Shown here piece by piece: positions 55,843-64,000 of a DNA stretch of 64,000 nt. The position numbers and the translations under genes are program-made. The DNA lies in NCBI GenBank assembly GCA_030407085.1, contig CM059584.1:127195001-127259000 (forward strand), read 5' to 3'. This DNA comes from Trichopria drosophilae (Eukaryota > Arthropoda > Insecta > Hymenoptera > Diapriidae). Position 1 is the stretch's first letter; every line of letters begins with the position of its first letter. A model generated the notes under the pieces. That model saw only the letters and a program-made list of their open reading frames with translations, made no database searches and had not been told where the DNA came from.

Positions 55843-56690
55843 CCAATTAACGCTCAAGATCCATAAGTTTCACTTTCATTAAGATTTTTATTTCGATATA
55901 TCTTATTAAAATTTAGTTGGAGGTAATAGAAATTCCAGTTGGACACCAAAATTGACAAAAAAATTAGGAACTTTCCGTTTTTATCCATTTTTTTCAGACT
56001 CATCTGGACATTTCATCTTTATTGAAACTACGAATAAAGGTAGATATAACAACTTTTCTACTCAATTTCATTGTAACGTTCTCAAAATGGCATACTAAAT
56101 GAGAAATTTATTTCAAAAACTTCCGAACGCTGTAAGTCAAGAACTATTAGCTTTTTCAGAAATAAGCTAAGAATGAAAAGTTTTTATAATTCTCGGACTT
56201 ATATTCTGGAATTTTTTCTAGTTTACCCTTTTTTTCTCTCTAAATATGAACTTTTGAAACACATTGCAAACAGCAAAAGATGCTTAGAATTTATCAAGGA
56301 ATATACGAGAATTTTTTTCAGAATATTTCGTAAACTTGATTCGTTTTTTTTTTAATTTATATAAAAAATTTCTCAAAATATCATCAGAAAATTCTGACAA
56401 AAAAATCTAGAATATAACTAAATGAATTCTAAAAAGTTGTCGTCCTTATGATATTTTGAAAAAAGCTCTAACTTTTGGAAGTACAGCATACGGAAGTTTC
56501 TCAAATAAATTTGAAAAAATGTAAATTTTTTTGTTAAAATCTAAGTATTTTATTCACTTTTATGCATAGTGTTAATAAAATCGCAATAGCTCGAAAAAAT
56601 GGATAAATAACCAATTTTTTTTGTATTTTTTTTATTGCAAATTCTGTTAGCTGAAACTACATTTTATTGAACCATTAGTATATGGAGTTG
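55843..56690. mobile_element. Degenerate piggyBac-type MITE, CCCATTAACGCC family
   Basis: TTAA at 55839-55842 precedes CCAATTAACGCTC, a decayed form of the family terminus. The arms pair imperfectly (AACTTCCGAACGCTGTA at about 56118 against TACAGCATACGGAAGTTT at about 56482; CTTTTTCAGAAATAAGC, AAGAATGAAAAG and complements). The right terminus is no longer recognisable. It is the oldest-looking member here. Confidence 0.55.
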
Positions 56691-56937
56691 TCAAAAAATT
56701 ATCTAGTGCTTTTATTACTAAAGTTATCGTTTTAAAAGTAAAACTTACTTTTTAAAGAATGTTTCATTACGATTGAAAAATTTTCATTAAACAAAATTAC
56801 CTTTAGTTGAAAGAGAAAAGTCTAAAATATACCCGGTAAAATGCCGGTAAAATTATGGCGGCCTATGTCTTTAAGGTTTTAAAAATATCCTGGATAAACG
56901 GCAGTTTTCTGACAGACGAGGTTATGTAGATATTCCC

Positions 56938-58133
56938 AAAACGTTGGACCAATTCCGTATCAAATCATGCAACGAAAATAAGTTCGAAATTCCAAATCAT
57001 GTTATATATGACTTTTATTGTTCTTTTGGACAAATAAAAAGATACATATTTTTTTGTTTTATAAACAAAAAATTCCGTATAATTACGAGCACTACCAGGA
57101 TTATGCTACTTCCATCATATTCGTCCAAACCAGATGGAAAATTATTTTCAAATCTCTTTATTCTCGTTAAAAATCAATATTTTACTGTTCAGTTTTTTTT
57201 CAGTTTAGTAGCGTTTGGTATCTTCTTTTATAAAATTTTGAACATTAACAAAATGGCGGCTATTTTTTCAAAAATAAAAAAACTTAATTTTCTCAGAAAC
57301 ATCATTTTTTAAAAATTCAATTTTTTTTATGAGTAGACAAAGCAAAAAGGAAACTATTCCAATATGTTTGGTTGTCGCTAAAATGCCCAGAGAGCTGCAA
57401 GAATTATTTTTCTAAAAAAATGAGTATTCGGTTGTACCAACATCTTCTTTTCAGTAACAAAAAGAAAAAAGGAAGTTTTGAATATGCATATTAACAACCT
57501 ATAACAGATCAAAATACAACAAAATTGTATCTTATTGTTAATATTTGAAAGTTTAGACTTTTAATATACATATTCAAAATTTTCGCTTTTATTTTTGTAG
57601 CTGAAAAGAAGACGTTGATACAACCAAATACTCATCATTTTTTTAGAAAAAAAAATTCTTGCTGCTCTTAGGGCGTTTTAGCGCCAACCAAACTTACTGG
57701 AAAAGTTTCGTTTCTGTTTTGTCTATTCATAAAAAAATTGAATTTTTAAAAAATGATGTTTCTGAGAAAATAAAATTTTCTGATTTTTCAAAAAACAGCC
57801 GCCATTTTGTTAATTTTTAAAATTTTGTAAAACTAAAAACTGGCAAAGAAAGAAGATACCAAAAACTACTAAACTGAAAAAACAGAGCATAAAATATTGA
57901 TTTTTAACGAAAATAAAGAGATTTGGAAATAATTTTCCATCTGGTTTGGACGAAAATGATGGAAGTAGCGTAATTCTTGTAGTGCTCGTAATTATACGGA
58001 ATTTTTTCTTTACAAAACAAAAAAATGTGTATCTTTTTATTTGTCCAAAAGAACAATAAAATCAAACATGATTTGAAATTACGAACTTATTTTCGTTGCA
58101 TGATTTGATATGGAATTGGTCGTTGGTGTTTTA
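56938..58133. mobile_element. 1.2-kb near-complete palindrome
   Basis: AAACGTTGGACCAATTCCGT, then ATCAAATCATGCAACGAAAA, is mirrored at the right end up to 58133. The arms of almost 600 bp meet near 57535 with high identity. Both arms carry CAAAATGGCGGC / GCCGCCATTTTG. The 122-codon frame 56944-57312 is simply one arm, and 58087-58278 starts in the other. Confidence 0.82.
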
Positions 58134-58711
58134 AATATAAGGGTAAACTTTTGCATTCATATTTATTTTTAGATGTATAATTTTCCAGATAACATAAAAT
58201 AAAACCGCGATATTTCGAATCGTCAACTGTGGATTGGCTGCTAGCTTCAGCATCATAAATAGGCAGCGTGCTAAACACCGGATTTTAAAAAATTTCAATC
58301 TCGTGTAGTCTACATCAAACATTGTCGAACGTTGAACTTTTTTCAGTTGACATTTGGATGTTGACGATAATCAAAGAAATTTAGAGAGAAACCATAAATG
58401 CAAGTAATTAAATTAATGTAAAAAAAAAAGAAACATTTATTTACAAACATCCTAAAATGCACTTATAAGGGCGACAATAATGAAGAGAGGCACCAATACT
58501 ATCATAAATCGAAAGTGATAAATAAACATAGCGATTACCACGCGCGTTACTTCATATCTAAACTTAGACAATGTCTAGGAGGAGAGTTTGCGCACCTTTA
58601 TGCAACTTTTTTGCAAAATATTTTTCACCAAATTGATCACGTAGTAGATGAAGTAAAACAATGACAATAGATTAACAAAGGACATAGTAAAATTAATCAT
58701 CGACAAGGGTA

Positions 58712-58748
58712 ACACACACACGTACACACACATGGACACACACACGTG
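58712..58748. repeat. (CA)n microsatellite, interrupted
   Basis: ACACACACACGTACACACAC and CATGGACACACACACGTG form an interrupted CA tract. A reciprocal GT tract lies at 61006-61112. Confidence 0.9.
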
Positions 58749-58990
58749 TTGCGGTACGCGAACCGACTGCCTGGTGCTCCTGCTTACGGGGATTGTGCTG
58801 TCGTCGTGTCGGGTCAAAGTAGGTGGGACAGGCTCTTAGACTAGTGCGACGCATCGTGGGTATCAATTTAGTTCGATTGCCGTTCGATAGAATTTACCGT
58901 ATGAGGAGTGCAAGACAGCACAGGAAAGAAGGAAAAGAGAAGTGAAAGACTTTCCGACTGATGATGTCCATTGACCAGCACTCGCGAAAA
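58749..58990. other. G+C-richer island of unknown role
   Basis: About 240 bp have many CpG (GCGGTACGCGAACCGACTGC, GTCGTCGTGTCGGG, GCGACGCATCG), in contrast with the surrounding sequence. On the minus strand, ATCAGTC at about 58956-58962 matches the arthropod initiator, and TACG|GTAAAT at about 58900 could be a donor. A 5' exon or internal promoter of the myosin gene is conceivable, but no frame links it to the exon at 54415. A repeat fragment is equally possible. Confidence 0.25.
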
Positions 58991-59820
58991 TAGTCATCGA
59001 TTAACTAAATTTTAGTCATGTACAAAAAATTCAGAAAATATTGGTTATGTCTTAAAGATTTATCAGAAACAGCTAATAAAGTGATTTTTAAGAATACTTT
59101 GACATCTAAAATAAATAATATAAATGAAAAGACAGTTTTTGAGAACAATTACACAGATCGACATTTTGTTGTTGTTGGGAAGCAGTGGGTCATTTCCGAT
59201 TTAATTTAGAGATGTAACATAGTGCACAGAATCTGAATCCGAAGTCAGATTTGATATATTTGAGGTTAAATGCTCGAAAAAACGCGATTTTTGAGGTTAT
59301 GTACAAAAGACACAACATTTTTAGACGTTTATCCTTTCGTTGGATCATATGGTACTACGCCAATTTGAAATTAAGTAAACAAATATACCTTGAAATGCCG
59401 TTAGGGAACTCAAGGTCACATTCAATGTCATGGAACCTATATAATTATCAACAACTATATAAACTAAGGATATTTATAACTAACAAAACATGTCGGTAAA
59501 CCTTCGGAAAGACTGGGTCACCTTGACATGTTTTTTGACGTATTTTGGGGCGCTGAACACGAATCTGAAGTCAAAATTTGTCGCTAGGACATATCTTGGC
59601 CGCTGTATTGAAAAAACATCGAAAAAGAGTCATTTTTTTAATTTTTTGTATTTATCTTGAAAACTCGAAATCGCACGAAAGAGAGTTTCAACCAAAAAAT
59701 GTAGAGCACGAAATTCCCTACAACAAAAAAGGTCCGACACACCCGTAAATGGAGGTTGAATATGAGAACAATTGACTTGGCGTGTTTTTAGCATAATGCC
59801 CACACTCGGCTGCCTAATGG

Positions 59821-60786
59821 GAGGGCCTGCGCACAGAAGGCTAGCCAGTAAGAAAAATGTTCAGAAATCGCGCTTCCCCTCAATTTTCAACGAAAATAAA
59901 CGTTTGACACGTCATTTTGTTCCTTAGGAGGTGTACTAAATGAATCCGTTTCCCTCAGGTAGGCCATTTGCAGTGTCTTCGCATCAGAGGCGAACCAAGG
60001 TCACCTGTGCACATGTATTCAAAGATAAAATTAAAGTCACCAATGTTTTAATTTCTACCGCTTGAAATATCTTCATTTGCGACAAATAAGAACACGAATA
60101 TGGTCTAACCCTACCGATTATGTGTACTGCACCCCAAAACTACCCCCTAAGTAATAAAAATGTCCTAAAATCATCAATTAGGGGTAGTTTTAGGATGCAA
60201 TGCTAATAAAAAGGAGGGTTGAAATTTATTCCTAAGGCTCAAAACAATAATTGAAATTGCAATGCAAAATTAAAAAATTTTTGTTTTATTGGATGAATGT
60301 TTGGACATATTTTTATAAATTACGGGTAGTTTTAGGGTGCATTATAAAAAAGTGGAATGGGTGAAATGGTTTAGTATGCCTTAGAACAATAAGTGAAATT
60401 GCAACGTAAAGTTAAGATTTTTTTTTATTGGACGAATTTTAGGACATTTTTATTACTTAGGGGGTAGTTTTGGGGTGCAGTACACATAATCGGTAGGGTT
60501 AGACCATATTCGTGTTCTTATTTGTCATAAATGAAGATATATCAAGCGGTAGAAATTAAAACATTGGTGACTTTAATTTTATCTATGAATACATGTGCAC
60601 AGGTGACCTTGGTTCACCTCTGATGCGAAGACACTGCAAATGGCCTACCTGAGGGAAACGGATTCATTTAGTACACCTCCTAAGGAACAAAATGACGTAT
60701 CAAACGTTTATTTTCGTTGAAAATTGAGGGGAAGCGCAATTTCTGAACATTTTTCTTACTGGCTAGCCTTCTGTGCTGCGGCCCTC
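59821..60786. mobile_element. Inner inverted repeat with GAGGGC / GCCCTC ends
   Basis: GAGGGCCTGCGCACAGAAGG, then CTAGCCAGTAAGAAAAATG, at the left is mirrored to 60786. The arms (about 59821-60172 and 60432-60786) are nearly identical, including GGTCACCTGTGCACATGTATTC and GTGTACTGCACCCCAAAAC. The middle is a tandem array. Confidence 0.82.
60182..60465. repeat. Tandem repeat, period about 140 bp, two units
   Basis: GGGTAGTTTTAGG(A/G)TGCA recurs at 60182 and 60324, with GGGTAGTTTTGGGGTGCA at 60462. Each is followed by an AAGTGGAATGGG-type word and AACAATAATTGAAATTGCAA. The array forms the centre of the inner inverted repeat. Confidence 0.75.
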
Positions 60787-61005
60787 TCAGACCCCCCCCC
60801 CCCGCTATAATAAAAACCTAACCTTCTTGGTTTGCCTAAACTCCGTCTATGAGTGAACCAAACATCCTACGATATGTATGATCAATCATTTCTAACATTA
60901 CCGCCGGCAGTAGCATTACCCGAGATGTACCACGTGGAGGTTGCATGGTCTTACATCTCTTCGGGGTGCTTTGTTCAGGTGGTTCCCCTTGCCGTCACCT
61001 ATTTG

Positions 61006-61112
61006 AGTGTGTGTGTGTATGTGTGTGCGTATGTGCACTTGCGTGCGCGCTCTTTTCTGTGCGTGTGTGAATGTGTATGTGGGTGTGTGTGTGCGCGAGT
61101 TTGTGTGTGTAC
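61006..61112. repeat. (GT)n microsatellite, interrupted
   Basis: About 100 bp are of GTGTGT with CGTATGTGCAC and GCGTGCGCGC interruptions. The 95-codon frame 60853-61140 owes its C-terminal half (VCVYVCAYV...) to this tract. Confidence 0.9.
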
Positions 61113-61850
61113 GTTCTCGCGAGTTCCTCCTCTTAATTAGTTGGTAACTCGATGGAACTAGCTGCCATCATGTTTTTTGGAAATTCGGCAATCACGTCGA
61201 AAAACGCAGAGATTCAAATTTTTAACGGGTGTGCTCGTTTGAGGAAATACTCAGCAAGATGTAAAAAATTACCAAACGAAAAATCTGATTGTCATAACTA
61301 AGCTGCATTCGTTTGTTTGTCAATCGCAAACTGAATACACCATCTCTCATCATCGCATCCAATAATAAATTGGGTATTCGTAAATTCAATCTTTGCTGTA
61401 TATTGCTGTGACTAACAAGCAACCTAATCAACGAAACAGTAACCCATTATCGAGACGAGAACGCGTATCGACCGCAGAATCGCGATTCTCCATCTAGCGG
61501 AGATTGAATCTGGCTAGTTCCTATCCTTCTGAAATGCACTGACTACATTCTCATATTCAACCTTCATTTACGGCGTTACTTTTATCTTTTTTGTAGACAA
61601 ATTCAAGCTCTACATTTTTTGTTATAAACTTTTTTTCGTGCGAGTTCGAGTTTTCAAGATAAATGGAAAAAACTAAAAAAAAATGACGTTTTTTCGATAT
61701 TTTTTCAATATAGTGGCCAAGATATGGCCGAGCGACAAATTTTGACTCCAGATTCGTATTCAGCGAGCCAAAATACGTCGGAAAACATGTCAATAAAATT
61801 TTTTCCAGGTGACCCAGTCTTTCCCAAGGTCTACCAACATGTCGTTATTG

Positions 61851-63452
61851 CGACTGTCTTTTTGATAACTTTTTTAAACTTTATTTATGTATTTTTTTTA
61901 TATTATTGTACGTCGACTTTTCTGAACCCATATGTTGCTTATTTAGCCATTTTGAATCCGCGAATAATAAGTTTCCAAATTATGGGTCAACTATGAACAC
62001 CACAGATCAATTTATTTACAATTTTCTTAAGTGATTTTCTTAAGTGATTTCCTTCTGCTACATGCACGAAATGTTAACTCGCCTTTTTATCTTATTTGGG
62101 TACATCGAGCCCTTCAATTTACACTTGAAATTTGGTAATCTAATAAGAACATATTAAAAAGTTTTTATGTGATATCTAAGGAAACAAATTAATGAAATTT
62201 TGAGTAGCATATGCAAACGTAATATTAATAGCACACTTATCAGACTACGTGTAAAATATCTTCTATTGCCTCATATGTCTCCTATAGTAACTTAACTTTA
62301 ATGACGATAGTATACGTAAAGTAAATACAATGACATAGTTGAATATAAAGGTTGACAGTTAGATATAAAGTAGATAAAACTAATGTGTACGTATAACAAT
62401 ATCAAATATCCTTTTATTTATTATTTCCTCATCATTACATGCATAGTAGAGTACATAACCTCAAATCTACCGCAGTTTTAGAATTAAATATACTTTAGTT
62501 TAAAACTATAAACACTTTAAATATTACTTGTTATAAAATTGACTAAGAAACTAAAGTCTTGCCATATAGTAAAAATAATTATTGTATATTATTAATGCTA
62601 CTATTGTTAGATGTTACAACCTTTTCTACGTTTTTTCTACGGTTTCTTTGACCATTTTTTTCTCTCTGTGTATACCATTGGTTTATGAAATTCTTTCGAG
62701 TAATTCTGTGCAATATTTTATGGAAAAATGTCTACACTATAATTTGAGCCTATGTCCTTAGTTCATTTATTATTATGAAATATTTTTAGTAATCCTGTAA
62801 AGTGTAAGTCATTGTGGCGAACTACGAACACTTAATGCTCTATTGAAATACCTGTTAGCACGTTATAGTAATGGCTTGCAATACGCCGCAGGGACCCACT
62901 AAAAATAATTCGCAATAAGAAAATTATAGTATTGAATTTTTTACTGGTATACGAATGTTAATTATGGGTAGGAAGTATTTTGACAATACACCAGAAGAAG
63001 TAAAAGTGACATTAACTATTCACGCTCGATTATTTACGTAAGTGGCAGTTAGGGATTTACTAATCACGTGTCGAAATGGTAACTCAATTACTTTTAACTG
63101 ACTGCTTATGATTGGATAATTCTGTTTTCAGGTCTGAATATTTCAACTTCCTGTTTAGTAATTGTAATATTGTTTACTACTTTGAGAATATTTACTAGTA
63201 GTGGAGACTTATTAATATTGGCATTAGTAAGAAACCGTACTACTTATGTTCATTTATATTTATGGCGAAAACTTTTCGGTTTTTATTTCGACCGATCGTT
63301 GTAATTTCTGAAACTAATTTTAGAATTATTACCACAAATTATCAAAATACTGGAATACTTCTATTGACAACATTATTATATTACTTTAGATATTATTTAC
63401 ACGCCATTTTGAATCCTTCATTTTTATATTTACTCGAGTGGAAATTTTGATA
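61851..63452. other. Nothing recognised
   Basis: This A+T-rich sequence shows no coding, RNA or paired-repeat signal. TTCTTAAGTGATT is duplicated in tandem at about 62022-62049. Confidence 0.4.
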
Positions 63453-63745
63453 CGGTTCTAATCAGATCCTGTTCAAGCCCTTGTAAGGCTATACTATCAG
63501 GGCCTGATCAAGAACGTAACGACTTTATTGGTCCGGGTCGGATCAGACAACTTTACATAAGGGCCTGATGAGGTGTATAAATATAACGATCATACAGCTA
63601 TAAGGTACAGGTTGTAGTCCCTGATGAAGGCCTGGTCCTGCTGTATTAAGATCCACCTTATCAGGAGCGCATAACTGCTGCCTTATCATGTTCTAATCAG
63701 TCAATATTAAGACACACTTTATCAGGCACGCCTGATTGCAGCCTA
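63453..63745. repeat. Cluster of GGCCTGAT / ATCAGG dyads
   Basis: The word ATCAGGCCTGAT and its halves recur at about 63500, 63567, 63620, 63655 and 63710, and GTTCTAATCAG occurs at 63456 and 63691. The segment is less A+T-rich than its surroundings. It looks like a degenerate palindromic minisatellite or the body of a MITE, but I could not define ends. Confidence 0.45.
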
Positions 63746-64000
63746 ATTGTCAATTTAAAAATTTGTACCATTTTTTTTTTAATTTACTTAAGTGTTAGTA
63801 AATATTCTTCTGTAAAAAGGAAGTTTTTGAAAATTATTTTTAATGCAGCCAATAAATACTTCATCTGTTAAATCGAATAAAAATATCCCTTCTTCTATTA
63901 ATTGTATCTACCAGATAAAAATATTACGTTTGCTTTTAAACTCCTCTATAACCAAATATTTTTCGCGACAAATTATTTTAAAAATATATATTTCTTTTCC

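Larger units (their letters stand above)
59488..61850. mobile_element. 2.4-kb element with outer inverted arms of about 0.3 kb
   Basis: ACATGTCGGTAAACCTTCGG, then AAAGACTGGGTCACCT, at 59488 is mirrored up to 61850. Arms run about 59488-59771 and 61540-61850 and share AAAAAATGTAGAGC and AAGGTTGAATATGAGAA near their inner ends. Between them lie a second complete inverted repeat (59821-60786) and a G+C-richer segment (60790-61540) with the GT tract. Nesting of one element in another is the simplest reading. Confidence 0.72.

Noticed and set aside
56944..57312. 122-codon frame
   Set aside because: It coincides with the left arm of a palindromic element, and the other arm does not keep the equivalent frame open.
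60853..61140. 95-codon frame with VCVYVCAYV repeats
   Set aside because: The C-terminal half is translated (GT)n and there is no conserved part.
1..64000. CRISPR-like arrays or bacterial defence systems
   Set aside because: The repeats are transposon arms, microsatellites or minisatellites; spacers and cas-like genes are absent and the DNA is eukaryotic.

Overview
The window is strongly A+T-rich nuclear DNA from an arthropod, almost certainly an insect. The evidence is intron-split coding sequence, a gene whose motor domain reads as insect-type myosin-18 (Mhcl), a Penelope-like retroelement, non-LTR debris, piggyBac-type MITEs and a short CCTAA (TTAGG-type telomere) array. A hymenopteran would fit the protein, but that rests on memory of the family and is held with low confidence. 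No prokaryotic, CRISPR or operon-like content was seen.

One host gene fills most of the window. It is on the minus strand, from about 54.4 kb down to 5.2 kb, and runs off the left edge. I reconstructed ten consecutive exons (5' to 3': 54227-54415, 47848-48024, 41309-41662, 40517-41097, 29932-30114, 29590-29849, 26143-26305, 23221-23395, 8568-8726, 5219-5434). All splice sites are GT/AG and all phases are compatible, giving an uninterrupted 819 codons (2457 nt). They cover the myosin-18 head from the SH3-like N-terminal subdomain to the converter. The nucleotide site is that of the atypical myosin-18 class: the P-loop reads GRSGAGKT and switch II reads DAPGFQ. The N-terminal exons (PDZ/KE region if present, start codon, promoter) and the neck and coiled-coil exons were not found in the window.

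The introns (82 bp to 14.5 kb) hold the rest. Most of the extra length is transposable-element material, dominated by long inverted-repeat (foldback or TIR) elements: 6.06-7.75, 9.25-10.30, 13.19-14.12, 15.1-15.5, 17.43-20.55, 21.25-21.99, 22.00-22.60, 23.72-25.43, 26.58-27.85, 28.46-29.50, 30.18-31.46, 31.82-33.84 (two nested copies), 35.29-37.30, 38.40-39.25, 41.83-42.22, 43.26-43.45, 43.96-44.65, 46.27-47.53, 48.85-49.23, 51.15-51.81, 55.84-56.7, 56.94-58.13 and 59.49-61.85 kb. One family has clear piggyBac hallmarks, a TTAA target site and CCC/GGG ends. A 5'-truncated Penelope-like element with RT and GIY-YIG domains sits inside the 17.4-20.5 kb element and is flanked by a 12-bp target duplication. 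A decayed non-LTR element with RT thumb and RNase H lies at 44.7-46.1 kb.

I found no convincing new biochemical system. The observations I rate highest are the piggyBac-type MITE nested in a sibling's own terminal TTAA, a perfect 48-bp-arm hairpin at 55.4 kb, a CAAAATGGCG (YY1/Pho-like) core shared by many unrelated repeats, and the density of long palindromes transcribed within one gene. All coordinates were read by eye; repeat edges are good to a few bases where a terminal repeat is quoted and to tens of bases elsewhere.
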